Source: Alicyclobacillus acidiphilus NBRC 100859
GTDB lineage: Bacteria; Bacillota; Bacilli; Alicyclobacillales; Alicyclobacillaceae
DNA: 64,000 nucleotides
NCBI RefSeq assembly: GCF_001544355.1
Contig: NZ_BCQI01000013.1
Coordinates: 1-64,000, forward strand
Direction of reading: 5' to 3'
Shown here: positions 1 to 8,608 of the stretch, piece after piece
How the letters are laid out: the number at the start of each line of letters is the position of its first letter
Numbering within the stretch: the stretch's first letter is position 1
The notes under the pieces: generated by a model
What the model was told of the DNA's origin: nothing
The model's database searches: none
The model's input: only the letters and a program-made list of their open reading frames with translations
Program-made: the position numbers and the translations under genes

Positions 1-996
1 TGTAAAGATATCGTATCCTCTAATTTTGACCCTTGCAGAGCATTCCTGTAATATTCCGCAGATCTCGATTTTATTAAGCTTACGTTGGTTAACTTTAAGC
101 GACCGGCACTGAATTAACCCAACTATTGCGGCTACTTTACCCACCGCGAGGCTCGTACCTGCCATGAATTCATAACCCGAATCAATGCCTGCCATGCGTG
201 CAAATCCTTGTGGAAGTGCGGGCGGGTAAGTGGTTAAACATAGATGTCTTACGTTTATCTTCCCCTCGCTCGCGTACAGAGGTCCGAAATCTCCTCCAAA
301 ACACGCGTAATACGGAACTCCTGTCCTTCGAGGAAGTGCAAGCACGTTATTGTTTTTATCTATAGGAACAACAGGTATCACCCCAGGAACATCCCCAGGG
401 AAATGGATAAGGTTATAATATTCTGGCTGTTTACTCCGGAATGTTTCTATCTGTCCGGCAGATCCAACCACTATGATACCTTTATTATTGGCCTTAGATA
501 TCAAATCCCTAAACTCAACGAATAACCCTTGACTTTCCTTTGAATAGTTCTTATAGCTACCAAGACTCAGGTTTATAATATCAACATTGTCCTCGATAGC
601 TGTCTGTAACGCCAATAAAACGGTATTCAAATCCGTACTTTGACCGTCAAACACTCGATAGGGTATTACTCCAATACCTGGGGCAAGGCCCAACATTCTT
701 CCTCGAGCACAAATCACCCCAGCCACCATTGTTCCATGCCCAATTTTATCGTAAGTACTATTATCCTGGGGTAGAAATGATCTGCCTTCGGACAAGATAT
801 TCGGTCGTAAATCCGGGTGACTATGGTCAATACCACTATCAATTAAACCGATACATACATCATGCGTGCCAGATTCTATCTTCCAAGCTAGACCACTATT
901 AGTGAGAATTTGAATATCCCAACACCACTTCTGATATAAATCGGCATATTGAAGTTCCGAATCAAATAATTCTGAATTATAACTTAACCCATCCAT
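1..996 (-). CDS. Subtilisin-like S8 serine peptidase, C-terminus cut by window edge
   Basis: 332 codons are visible from an ATG at 996 and the frame is still open at base 1. The three subtilase catalytic blocks are present: Asp53 in IDSGIDHSHPDL, His87 in IGHGTMVAG and Ser282 in MAGTSLAVG. Two features are unusual. The oxyanion-hole block reads VVGSAGQ, with Gln where subtilases have Asn, and the Ser block lacks the usual Ala-Pro. No signal peptide is visible, so the enzyme may be cytoplasmic, as some RiPP leader peptidases are (inference). It lies 22 bp behind a mini LuxR-type gene on the same strand, probably in one operon. The Shine-Dalgarno is weak (TGAGG overlapping the upstream stop). 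The region is clearly AT-richer than the rest of the window, which suggests acquired DNA. Confidence 0.85.
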   Translation of the reverse strand, partial: MDGLSYNSELFDSELQYADLYQKWCWDIQILTNSGLAWKIESGTHDVCIGLIDSGIDHSHPDLRPNILSEGRSFLPQDNSTYDKIGHGTMVAGVICARGRMLGLAPGIGVIPYRVFDGQSTDLNTVLLALQTAIEDNVDIINLSLGSYKNYSKESQGLFVEFRDLISKANNKGIIVVGSAGQIETFRSKQPEYYNLIHFPGDVPGVIPVVPIDKNNNVLALPRRTGVPYYACFGGDFGPLYASEGKINVRHLCLTTYPPALPQGFARMAGIDSGYEFMAGTSLAVGKVAAIVGLIQCRSLKVNQRKLNKIEICGILQECSARVKIRGYDIFT

Positions 997-1018
997 GTTA
1001 TAACCCAATTAGTTAACC

Positions 1019-1225
1019 TCAATCCATGTTCAGGTTTTCGTGTGCCCATATCCCGATCTCTACACGAGACGAGCAATTGCACTTTAATTTTATGTGAGCA
1101 ACTATTTCTCCAACACGTCTCCGACTTATGTTTAATTCCTTGGCAATCTCAACATCCTTCTTGCCTTGTGCAACCAATTTTGCGACGTCTATCTCGCGTG
1201 GACTTAATTGTTCTGTATGATTCAT
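1019..1225 (-). CDS. Stand-alone LuxR/GerE-type HTH protein
   Basis: A 68-residue protein that is almost only a GerE helix-turn-helix: LSPREIDVAKLVAQGKK, then EIAKELNISRRRVGEIVAHI as the recognition region. There is no receiver or ligand-binding domain, so it should act as a bare DNA-binding module. The ATG at 1225 follows GGGGTG at a reasonable distance; an ATG at 1243 would add six residues. It directly precedes the S8 peptidase and probably belongs to the same transcript. No target site could be assigned. Confidence 0.75.
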   Translation of the reverse strand: MNHTEQLSPREIDVAKLVAQGKKDVEIAKELNISRRRVGEIVAHIKLKCNCSSRVEIGIWAHENLNMD

Positions 1226-1373
1226 ATTAGGCACCCCATGCATGACACGTGGCCTAATAAGGGTTCTAATTGATTGGCCCGTGCCTTAAAGTACTTACCC
1301 ATTTAACAGCATGAACTAATATATCCTGCCCTTACAGAAAATAAAGCTTTTATATGTCCAATATACTTCCAAT

Positions 1374-1914
1374 TCAGAATACGATCAAGTCCTTGAAACC
1401 AAAAATCGGTAGAACAGAGCCGACTTGTTTCCAAATTAGCCCAAGTCTCAATATCGGGCTCTTTTGATAGGCTCCTTCATCGAAGATTCCTTCCGCGAGT
1501 TTGGACATTTTCCTCAACTTCTTCTGAAGCAATTCACGCTGTTCAACGGAGAGTCCCTGATCGCCAAGCACAAGAATGGCACTGACGACCAGACCTCGCT
1601 CCGTGTCATCCTGCACCTTTGGAATCAGTTCACGCATACTGTCAAAGACATCATCCAGGTTTCCCACGCGCATGTTTGGGCAGGAAGAGGCGCATGCGGT
1701 CGCCGGGTTCTCACCGACCAGCACACGGGTGTGCCTCGACTTCGCCCAACGCCAAGTCACCGTCAAGGTGTCTTAGAGAGACGTTCTCAACTCGATAATG
1801 TGCGGTACCGATGTTGAGTGTATCCGGCGCGTTTGTGACAATCGCGTGATAGAGCACGACCGTGCGCATCTGCACGCGATGCTCGTTGTCCAATCGCACG
1901 TCGTATTTGAAAAA
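1374..1914 (-). pseudogene. Decayed Rpn-like (PD-(D/E)XK) nuclease/transposase-type gene, split by an IS
   Basis: Read on the minus strand from the IS edge, one frame gives FFKYDVRLDNEHRVQM...VVLYHA...APDTLNIGTAHYRVENV and stops at a TGA near 1711. The next frame resumes with MRVGNLDDVFDSMRELIP, DDTERGLVVSAILVLGDQGL and EQRELLQKKLRKMSKLAEG, ending at 1374. This order resembles the C-terminal half of Rpn/YhgA-like recombination-promoting nucleases (family recognition from memory). An in-frame stop plus a frameshift shows it is dead. The codons flanking the IS join cleanly across TTTGAAAA (IFF-K-YDVR), so the element entered this gene. The N-terminal half is missing: only about 40 bp separate the IS from the thrS terminator. 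Confidence 0.6.
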
Positions 1915-1915
1915 G

Positions 1916-1939
1916 GCTCTTTTCGTATAGATTGTTGCT
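1916..1939. repeat. Left terminal inverted repeat of the IS
   Basis: 24 bases starting GCTCTTTTCG and ending TTGTTGCT, identical to the reverse complement of 3440-3463. Confidence 0.9.
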
Positions 1940-1992
1940 CTTTGGACAATAATGTATAATGTCCGACAAATCTCGTCCGAGGAGCGTTTTCA

Positions 1993-3006
1993 ATGAGTTG
2001 GAAAGACCTGTACGAAGACTTCGACGAATTGAGTCAAGGTGAAAAACTCGCCTTGTTTGAAGCCATTAAGAATACACTTTTCCCGGAACCACGGTTGAAG
2101 TTAGACAAGGTTGCCGAAGAAGTCCGTGACAGTCGGTTTAGTTCGGGTTTGGCGTGTGTCCATTGCGGGAGTACACTGGTCAAACGCAATGGAAAATATC
2201 GTTCTCGCCAAAGATACCTTTGCAGAGATTGCGGAAAGTCATTCAACGATACGACGGCAAGCCCCATTTCGGGTACACGTTACCCTGATAAGTGGCTCAA
2301 ATTTGTCGAGTGTATGCTGAACGGTCTTACCTTGTCCAAAACTGCCAAGTTGTTGGGGATTCATGTATCTACGGCGTTTTACTGGCGACACAAAGTGTTG
2401 TATGCCCTTCGCTCCCTCGGTCAAGACACCCTGAACGGGATTGTAGAATCTGACGAAACTTTTTTCTTGGAGTCTTATAAAGGTCGGAAACACATTACCT
2501 TTCGGAAACCAAGAAAGCGTGGCGGTGTAGCCCAAAAACGTGGCATTAGCAAAGAGCAAGTGTGTGTTGTGGTCGCCATCGACCGAGATGGAGATATTGT
2601 TGCACAGAACGCTGGTCGTGGTCGCATTACGGCAACGGAAATCGACGTTGTACTCGGTACACACCTTGCTCCAGGTTCCTTGCTCTGCACAGACTCTGCT
2701 CGGAATTATATTGCGTTTGCGAAGATGAAGGGACTGCATCACGAGATTATCAATGTACGTAAGGGAGTGTATGTTCGTAAAGGTATATACCACGTCCAGC
2801 ACGTCAATTCATATCACAAACGCTTGAAAAAGTGGATGGAACGGTTCCAAGGTGTTGCCACCAAGTATCTGGACAACTACCTCTTCTGGTTCCGCTACTT
2901 GGAACGATACAAAAATCTCTCGCCGTTTGAAGCAAAGCGGGCTATTCTGCGAGATATGTCAAAGCGAGCCAATGATGTAACCGTTGAATATCTACGGGTA
3001 GTCTAA
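1993..3006 (+). CDS. IS1595-family transposase
   Basis: 337 residues. The N-terminus carries a zinc ribbon (CVHCGSTLVKRNGK followed by RYLCRDCGKSF, about residues 55-85), then an HTH-like stretch (LTLSKTAKLLGIHVSTAFYW). The ISXO2-type catalytic domain follows, with Asp in ESDETFF, Asp in LLCTDSARNY and Asn/His in QHVNSYHKRLKKWM, which fits the DDN-type triad of this family. The ATG at 1993 follows GAGGAG with 8-nt spacing. It is full length with no frameshift, so it is probably functional. Confidence 0.95.
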   Translation: MSWKDLYEDFDELSQGEKLALFEAIKNTLFPEPRLKLDKVAEEVRDSRFSSGLACVHCGSTLVKRNGKYRSRQRYLCRDCGKSFNDTTASPISGTRYPDKWLKFVECMLNGLTLSKTAKLLGIHVSTAFYWRHKVLYALRSLGQDTLNGIVESDETFFLESYKGRKHITFRKPRKRGGVAQKRGISKEQVCVVVAIDRDGDIVAQNAGRGRITATEIDVVLGTHLAPGSLLCTDSARNYIAFAKMKGLHHEIINVRKGVYVRKGIYHVQHVNSYHKRLKKWMERFQGVATKYLDNYLFWFRYLERYKNLSPFEAKRAILRDMSKRANDVTVEYLRVV

Positions 3007-3086
3007 AAAACCAAATTCAGGTTATACAGTACCGAACTCTTGAGGTAGTTGTACTGTTCAGCATTCGTATCGCTGAATGCTTCTTC

Positions 3087-3368
3087 TCAATTTGATGGCA
3101 AGTCTTCGTAAATGATAGGTACTATAAACTGAGACTCAGTGAAGTCATAGCGTCGTCCCGATATTCGATTGTAAAAGTGAATTCCTCCAGGCGATTGCGT
3201 TTTTAAGATGTCACCGCCGAGTAAGTCGTTCACAACTAATGCGGTAACTCCGCATTGTCCAAGTGCAGGGTTTTCGGGAGTCCATTTTGAACTTGATTTG
3301 AGAGACCATACTTTATGCAGAACACGTTGTAAGTCCTGTGGGTTGAGCATTAAGTTAGAATGTTCCAT
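3087..3368 (-). CDS. YunG-like passenger protein inside the IS
   Basis: 93 residues starting at an ATG (3368) behind GGAGG with 7-nt spacing. Visible blocks are WTPENPALGQCGVTALVVND, SPGGIHFYN and YDFTESQF, which match the YunG family pattern (a conserved GQC...A near a GGIHFYN block). YunG proteins have no established reaction, but the Cys and His blocks recall papain-like folds (inference). The gene is convergent to the transposase and lies between it and the right inverted repeat, so it moves with the element. Passenger genes are known in some IS1595-family elements; its benefit to element or host is unknown. Confidence 0.75.
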   Translation of the reverse strand: MEHSNLMLNPQDLQRVLHKVWSLKSSSKWTPENPALGQCGVTALVVNDLLGGDILKTQSPGGIHFYNRISGRRYDFTESQFIVPIIYEDLPSN

Positions 3369-3439
3369 AATCATTCCTCCCAAAAATGTTGATACACATA
3401 TATTAACAGTAGTCAAATAGGAAAATCAGTAGGTTCATT

Positions 3440-3463
3440 AGCAACAATCTATACGAAAAGAGC
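3440..3463. repeat. Right terminal inverted repeat of the IS
   Basis: Perfect 24-bp inverse of 1916-1939, followed directly by TTTGAAAA, the apparent target duplication. Confidence 0.9.
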
Positions 3464-3502
3464 TTTGAAAAAAATCAAACGTGGGCTCGCGCTTCAATAT
3501 GT

Positions 3503-3528
3503 GGGATTGCCGGAGGTCCGGCAATCCC
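3503..3528 (-). terminator. Strong hairpin downstream of thrS
   Basis: GGGATTGCCGGA at 3503-3514 pairs perfectly with TCCGGCAATCCC at 3517-3528. No long T-run follows on either strand, so termination efficiency is uncertain, but the position just after the thrS stop fits a transcript end. Confidence 0.55.
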
Positions 3529-3604
3529 GCGGTTGCTTCACTGGCTTGGTCGACGTGGCTGATTCCGAATCCTGGCCACGTAGCGGGAAAGATGCGTAGA
3601 CCTG

Positions 3605-5551
3605 TCACGGCTGCACGAGCAACGCCTTCGAATCGACATCGTCTTGTAACCGCGCCCGGAACTGCTCAATGGTCATACTTCCTTGATCTCCCGCCTGGTA
3701 CTTGCGGACGGAGACCGTGCCCTCATCCAATTCGCGTTGTCCGACGACCAAGGTGTACGGAATCTTCTGCACCTGCGCCTCGCGGATTTTATAGCCAATT
3801 TTCTCCGGGCGGGTGTCCGCGTCGACGCGAAGTCCCGCTTCACGAAGTTTGTCGGCAACCTCCTGCGCATAAGGGGCAAAGTCACTTGAAACAGACGCCA
3901 CGACCGCCTGTACAGGAGCCAACCAGGCTGGGAAAGCGCCTTTGTACTGTTCAATCAAGAATGCCGTGAATCGCTCCATCGTCCCCACAACGCCGCGGTG
4001 AATCACGACGGGCCGATGCGTCTTGCCATCTTCTCCAACGTATTCCAAATTGAATCGATTGGGCAGATGGAAGTCCAGCTGGACCGTCGACAAGGTCTCG
4101 TCCTTGCCAAGCGCCGTCCTCACCTGCACGTCGAGTTTCGGGCCGTAGAACGCGGCCTCGCCCGGCGCTTCGACGTAATCCAGGCCAAGGTTGTCCATCG
4201 CCTGTTTGAGCATGCCCTGCGCGAGTTCCCACATCTCGTCGTTTTGAACGTACTTTTCCTTGTTCGCCGGATCGCGATAACTCAACCGATGATAATAATC
4301 CGTGATGCCAAAATCCCGATACACGCGCTCAATCAGGCGCACGACGCGTTCGAACTCGGACTGGATCTGATCCGGCCGACAGAAGATGTGCGCGTCGTTC
4401 AACGTCATCGCTCGCACGCGCTGCAGGCCCGCCAAGGCGCCTGACATCTCATAACGATGCATCATGCCGAGTTCGGCGATGCGAATCGGCAGTTCGCGGT
4501 ACGAGCGAAGCGCATTTTTATACACCATCATGTGGTGCGGACAGTTCATCGGACGCAGCACCAGCTCCTCGTTGTCCAACTGCATCGGCGGATACATGTC
4601 CTCGTGGTAATGCTCCCAGTGTCCCGAGATCTTGTACAGTTCGACGCTGGCGAGGTGTGGTGTGTAGACGTGATCGTACCCGAGCGACTCCTCCAAATCG
4701 ACGATATACCGTTCGATGGTCCGACGAATCTTCGCGCCGTTCGGCAGCCAGAGCGGAAGACCCTGACCGACTTCTGGCGAGAGCATGAAGATATCGAGCT
4801 CCTTGCCGAGTCTGCGGTGATCCCGCTCACGAGCCTCCTGCTGCAACCGGTTGTACTCATCCAAATCCGACTTCTTCGCAAACGCGACCGCGTACAAGCG
4901 CGTCAACATCTCCCGGCTCGAATCCCCTCGCCAGTACGCGCCAGCCAGGTTACCCAACTGGAACACCTTGATGCGCCCCGTCGACGGGAGATGCGGACCG
5001 CGGCAGAGATCGACAAACTCCGCTTGACGGTAAATCGTCAGCGTTGTGTCGGCCGGCAGGTCTTGAATGATCTCGACTTTGAACCGATCCCCGCGGGCCT
5101 CGAACATCGCCAAAGCCTCTTCGCGCGAAATCACCTGCCGTTCAAGCGGGTAGTCCGCGTCGATGATCTTTTGCATCTCCGCCGCAATCAGCGGCAAATC
5201 GTCCGGCGTGAAATCGTGATCGGCAAAATCGTAGTAAAATCCATGTTCGATCACGGGCCCAATCGCAAACTTGGTGCCTGGAAAGATTCGCGCCACAGCC
5301 TGTGCCATCACATGCGCGCAGGTGTGCCGCATGACGTCGACACCATCGGGATCCTTGAGCGTCAACAGTTCAACCGTCACGCCGTTCACGAGTTCCCGCG
5401 ACAAATCGACAACCTGTCCATCGGCCTTCGCGGCAACCGCTTCCTTGGCCAATCGCGGACTGATGGACGCCGCGACGTCGGCATACGTGGAACCTTCCGG
5501 GAACGTTCGGACGGAACCATCCTTCAGTAAAATCGATATCTCGTTTGACAC
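3605..5551 (-). CDS. thrS: Threonyl-tRNA synthetase
   Basis: 648 residues, normal for ThrRS. It charges tRNA-Thr with threonine in the cytoplasm. The domains run in the usual order: N-terminal TGS domain (to about 60), the editing/SAD domain with [11 protein letters not shown] and a FYYDF block, the class II catalytic core ([11 protein letters not shown] with zinc-binding Cys/His, and [20 protein letters not shown]), and a C-terminal anticodon-binding domain ([15 protein letters not shown]...LVVGQRE). Translation starts at GTG (5551), 7 nt after GAGGAGG. A T-box leader lies upstream and ytxC precedes it on the same strand, the order known from Bacillus. Confidence 0.98.
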   Translation of the reverse strand: MSNEISILLKDGSVRTFPEGSTYADVAASISPRLAKEAVAAKADGQVVDLSRELVNGVTVELLTLKDPDGVDVMRHTCAHVMAQAVARIFPGTKFAIGPVIEHGFYYDFADHDFTPDDLPLIAAEMQKIIDADYPLERQVISREEALAMFEARGDRFKVEIIQDLPADTTLTIYRQAEFVDLCRGPHLPSTGRIKVFQLGNLAGAYWRGDSSREMLTRLYAVAFAKKSDLDEYNRLQQEARERDHRRLGKELDIFMLSPEVGQGLPLWLPNGAKIRRTIERYIVDLEESLGYDHVYTPHLASVELYKISGHWEHYHEDMYPPMQLDNEELVLRPMNCPHHMMVYKNALRSYRELPIRIAELGMMHRYEMSGALAGLQRVRAMTLNDAHIFCRPDQIQSEFERVVRLIERVYRDFGITDYYHRLSYRDPANKEKYVQNDEMWELAQGMLKQAMDNLGLDYVEAPGEAAFYGPKLDVQVRTALGKDETLSTVQLDFHLPNRFNLEYVGEDGKTHRPVVIHRGVVGTMERFTAFLIEQYKGAFPAWLAPVQAVVASVSSDFAPYAQEVADKLREAGLRVDADTRPEKIGYKIREAQVQKIPYTLVVGQRELDEGTVSVRKYQAGDQGSMTIEQFRARLQDDVDSKALLVQP

Positions 5552-5634
5552 ATGTATTCCTCCTCATCTGGCGGACGGCCCGGGCATCATGTCCGAAACC
5601 GGCGAAACGAACCCGTTCGCACGCCCAAAAATGG

Positions 5635-5885
5635 AAAAACGCCCTCATCCCCTATGGGACGACGACGCTTGTCTCGTGTTTCCACCCAATTTCCCCGCCC
5701 CCGGATCACAACCCCCCCGGTCTGCAGGCTCGGTACCGTAACGTGGTAAACGGTTCCCGTTTTGGCCTTTGGCCTCCCCGTGAACTGCTTGGAAAGTGGT
5801 GTCTCAAAGGAGCGGCGAAGGACACTTGCAGCCACGGTGCCCTCTCTCTTGGCGTCGCTGATTCTTTAAGCTCGTCTTTCCGCAT
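5635..5885 (-). promoter_or_regulatory. T-box riboswitch leader of thrS
   Basis: The gap of nearly 400 bp between ytxC and thrS carries the T-box parts on the minus strand. TGGGTGGAAACACG (5675-5688) is a near match to the T-box consensus. It is followed by an intrinsic terminator whose arms CGTCGTCGTCCC (5667-5656) and GGGATGAGGGCG (5651-5640) pair with one mismatch and run into TTTTT (5639-5635). Upstream lies an AGAGAG element and a folded Stem I region. An ACC triplet in TTTACCACG is a candidate threonine specifier but was not proven by folding. Uncharged tRNA-Thr should favour the antiterminator. Confidence 0.85.
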
Positions 5886-5938
5886 CGCAATCATGTCAAA
5901 TTCTCTACGTGCACACTACGACAATGCTCGGTCGTGTG

Positions 5939-6826
5939 TCAAGTCCAGTCGATCGAAGGAAAATCAAAATCCTCCTCCAAGGAACCCATTGGCGGTTGCG
6001 ATCCACGCAACCTCTCACACGCGTCGCATCGCTCACACATCCGCGCTCGTTCGGCAAAAACCCGGCGAACCGTCTCGACGAACGACGGCCACGAAGCGTC
6101 CGGATGCAGATCGTGCAGAACAATTCGACACGGCGATCGCGTGATCAAAATACTCATCGCCAGATCTTCGCTGTCGATCTCGTCCGTCTCCGATTCGATC
6201 GCCGCTTGCACAATCTGCTCATCACGAACCAGTTGCCCATGTTCGTCGGTGAGCCACACGCGATCACGGCCGCAAAACACGTGGACTTCCTGCATGATGG
6301 ACGGTTGTTCATCCAGCATGAACCTCAGCATGGCGACGGATTCTTCGTACTCCCTGTCCAATTCAAAGCGACGAAGCCGATCCGCGAACCGGTCAAACAG
6401 CACCGACACGGGTTCACGCAGGCGAAATCGCGTAAATCCGTCGATCGAAAGCGTCGTTCCAGCGCGAACCAACGACGCGATCTCTTCCCGCACAGCTTCT
6501 TCCCATTGCTCAAGCGTCTTGTCCCCCAATGGCGTTTGCTCTGTACGAATCTCGTGCAGGTAGACCAGGGACAGATATTCCAATTCGTCGCGACTCACGT
6601 GCTCGTGGCTCTTTCGAGCGCGGCGAATCAAGTTGTCGTACAACCATTCGCGGAACAGCACCGAAGTGATGCCTGCAGCCACCTGATTCACGGCCTCCTT
6701 CGGCACCTGCAGGACCAGCCGATCACCAGTGAGATCGACCAACGCGTCGACCTTCCCCATGACTACGCCCAGCCGCTCGGCAAACGTGTCGAAAGCGTGC
6801 CGAGATCGCAATTCAAAAGCGTACAA
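5939..6826 (-). CDS. ytxC: YtxC-family putative sporulation protein
   Basis: About 295 residues, the usual size for YtxC, a family found in spore formers next to thrS and of unknown biochemistry. Recognisable blocks are LVYLHEIRT, LSIDGFTRFRLR, LDEQPSIMQEVHVF, LITRSPCRIVLHDL and the C-terminal RARMCERCDACERL, a Cys-rich end that could bind metal (inference). I place the start at TTG 6826, behind GGAGAGG; an upstream GTG at 6895 is in frame but has no good ribosome site. A paralogue lies at 16507-17382. Confidence 0.85.
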   Translation of the reverse strand: MYAFELRSRHAFDTFAERLGVVMGKVDALVDLTGDRLVLQVPKEAVNQVAAGITSVLFREWLYDNLIRRARKSHEHVSRDELEYLSLVYLHEIRTEQTPLGDKTLEQWEEAVREEIASLVRAGTTLSIDGFTRFRLREPVSVLFDRFADRLRRFELDREYEESVAMLRFMLDEQPSIMQEVHVFCGRDRVWLTDEHGQLVRDEQIVQAAIESETDEIDSEDLAMSILITRSPCRIVLHDLHPDASWPSFVETVRRVFAERARMCERCDACERLRGSQPPMGSLEEDFDFPSIDWT

Positions 6827-6917
6827 GCGCACCTCTCCTGACAGCCGTTTTTTCCAAGTATCTCCTGGACACGTGTCAGTATGAGGTCTTCGCACCCGCT
6901 CTATACGTCGCGAGGCG

Positions 6918-8447
6918 TCACGAGTTGAATTCCATTCCTTTGAATCTCGCCTTGCCCAACCACAGCGCCGTTGCGATCGCGAGCACGGCCGGAATCAAAT
7001 CCCACAGCACCGTTCTTGTGACCGAAAGTGAAAGCGCAGGGACGAGATGGTGCAAAATCGTGGCTGGAATGTGCGATCTCGTCATCGGCGAGAGCATCTC
7101 GTGCGGATCGAACGCGTCGAACGAGCTAGTCTTCGCGGCAGTGCCGGCAAAGGCAGTTTTGAGATCGCCGTGAAACAGATTTTTCTGGATGACACCGAAG
7201 ATGACGATTCCAATCGTCATGCCAAGCTCGCGAATGAACGAGGTCGTCGAGCTCACGGACCCGCGCGATCGAATATCAAACTCGCCCATCGCCGCCATGC
7301 TGACGACGGAAAATGTCGGTCCAATGCCAACGCCGACAACGCCCATGTACACCATGACTTGCCACGTTGCACTCGACGGACCCAAGGTCGTCAGGAGGTA
7401 CAGCCCTCCGACGAATACGGCGCATGCCCCCAGCAGAATGTTGCGATACGATGTCCGACTCGCCAAGGCGCCGCCGACCGGCGACGTCAAGGCCGATCCC
7501 AGCATCATTGGAAGCAAATCGATACCGGCCCGAATCGCGGTTCCTCCGAGCACGCCCTGGATGTAGATGGGGATATACACCACCGCGACGATATAGGCGC
7601 TCCCCGTCAACAACCCGAGAAAATTGCTTCCTGCAAAGACGCGGTTGCGAAACATGCTGAATGACACTATCGGCTCAGCAGCACGCCTTTCGGCCAGCAC
7701 AAACAGAACGAACAGCACGCACGCCACGACGAAGCCAGCGATGATGGGAAGGGAGTCCCATGCATATTGGTTGCCGCCAAATTCGAGAGAGAACATCAGA
7801 CACACGATGGCCGGTACCAGGGTCGATATGCCGAACCAGTCGATTTGCTGCTTGCTGTGCATCTTGGACTCATGGTAGAAGAATGCTACGAGAATATACG
7901 TCACGATGCCAATCGGGACATTGATGTAGAAGACCCAACGCCAACTGAAGTGGACCGTGATGTACGAACCGAGCAGCGGCCCAAAAATGCTTGCGATACC
8001 AAACACGGCCCCAAACATGCCGGAAAATTTGCCTGCTTGTTCGCGCGGTACCACATCGAAGATGATCGTGAAGGCAATAGGCATCAACGCGCCGCCGCCA
8101 ATTCCTTGAATCGCCCGGTATAGCGCCAATTGGTCCATGTTTTGCGCCGTTCCGCAGAGTACCGACCCCAACAAGAAACAAAGCAAGCCAAATACGAAAA
8201 ATCGCTTGCGGCCGTACATATCCGACAGTTTTCCAAAAATCGGCATACCTGCCATCTCCGTCAACATGTACGCCGCCGTGATCCAGACAATCTTGTCGAG
8301 ACCGCCCAGTTTCGCAACAATCGTTCCCGTTGCGGTCGACACGACGGTGTTGTCGACAGCGCCGATAAAAATCCCCAAAAGAAGTCCCGTGACGACAAAA
8401 GCGATGCGTGTCTTCCGAACCGGTTGCTGAGAAATGATAGATGCCAT
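6918..8447 (-). CDS. 14-TM MFS drug:H+ antiporter, DHA2 (EmrB/QacA) type
   Basis: 509 residues starting at ATG 8447, behind GAGG with 6-nt spacing; a longer upstream extension has no ribosome site. The first helix carries the family motif GAVDNTVVSTATG (Asp in helix 1). Motif A is GKLSDMYGRKRFFV and motif C lies near GAVFGIASIFGPLLGSYI. Fourteen hydrophobic segments fit the DHA2 family, which exports hydrophobic or cationic drugs with proton exchange at the cell membrane. A close paralogue is at 56246-57784. No adjacent regulator is evident. Confidence 0.9.
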   Translation of the reverse strand: MASIISQQPVRKTRIAFVVTGLLLGIFIGAVDNTVVSTATGTIVAKLGGLDKIVWITAAYMLTEMAGMPIFGKLSDMYGRKRFFVFGLLCFLLGSVLCGTAQNMDQLALYRAIQGIGGGALMPIAFTIIFDVVPREQAGKFSGMFGAVFGIASIFGPLLGSYITVHFSWRWVFYINVPIGIVTYILVAFFYHESKMHSKQQIDWFGISTLVPAIVCLMFSLEFGGNQYAWDSLPIIAGFVVACVLFVLFVLAERRAAEPIVSFSMFRNRVFAGSNFLGLLTGSAYIVAVVYIPIYIQGVLGGTAIRAGIDLLPMMLGSALTSPVGGALASRTSYRNILLGACAVFVGGLYLLTTLGPSSATWQVMVYMGVVGVGIGPTFSVVSMAAMGEFDIRSRGSVSSTTSFIRELGMTIGIVIFGVIQKNLFHGDLKTAFAGTAAKTSSFDAFDPHEMLSPMTRSHIPATILHHLVPALSLSVTRTVLWDLIPAVLAIATALWLGKARFKGMEFNS

Positions 8448-8608
8448 ATCGAACCTCGTCTCCATCGTCGTTTGTCGGCTATGCGCAACCACGCATCGTG
8501 CGCGATCCCGCGTCTGAAACGCACGCCCTGCGATCATCGACCGAACCACCCAAGAAGCATTCTACTAAGTCCTGGGTATGGTGTCATCAGACCGGAGGCG
8601 TAGTTTTG

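Larger units (their letters stand above)
1914..3463. mobile_element. IS1595-family insertion sequence with passenger gene
   Basis: A 1.55-kb element bounded by a perfect 24-bp inverted repeat at 1916-1939 and 3440-3463. The outer flanks share TTTGAAAA (1906-1913 and 3464-3471), an apparent 8-bp target duplication, which is the size known for IS1595. One or two bases at the left tip are ambiguous. It contains a plus-strand transposase and, convergent to it, a 93-aa YunG-like gene. The perfect repeats, visible duplication and intact transposase suggest a recent, possibly active insertion. Confidence 0.9.

Noticed and set aside
4457-5530. 357-codon open frame opposite thrS
   Set aside because: Antisense shadow of thrS; no motif or ribosome site, and composition is that of a reversed GC-biased gene.
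5909-6841. 310-codon plus-strand frame opposite ytxC
   Set aside because: No recognisable domain; ytxC on the other strand has family blocks and the expected neighbour thrS.
8448-8549. 34-residue N-terminal extension of the first 14-TM exporter
   Set aside because: Arg-rich and unlike the paralogue at 56246; the ATG at 8447 has a proper GAGG site.
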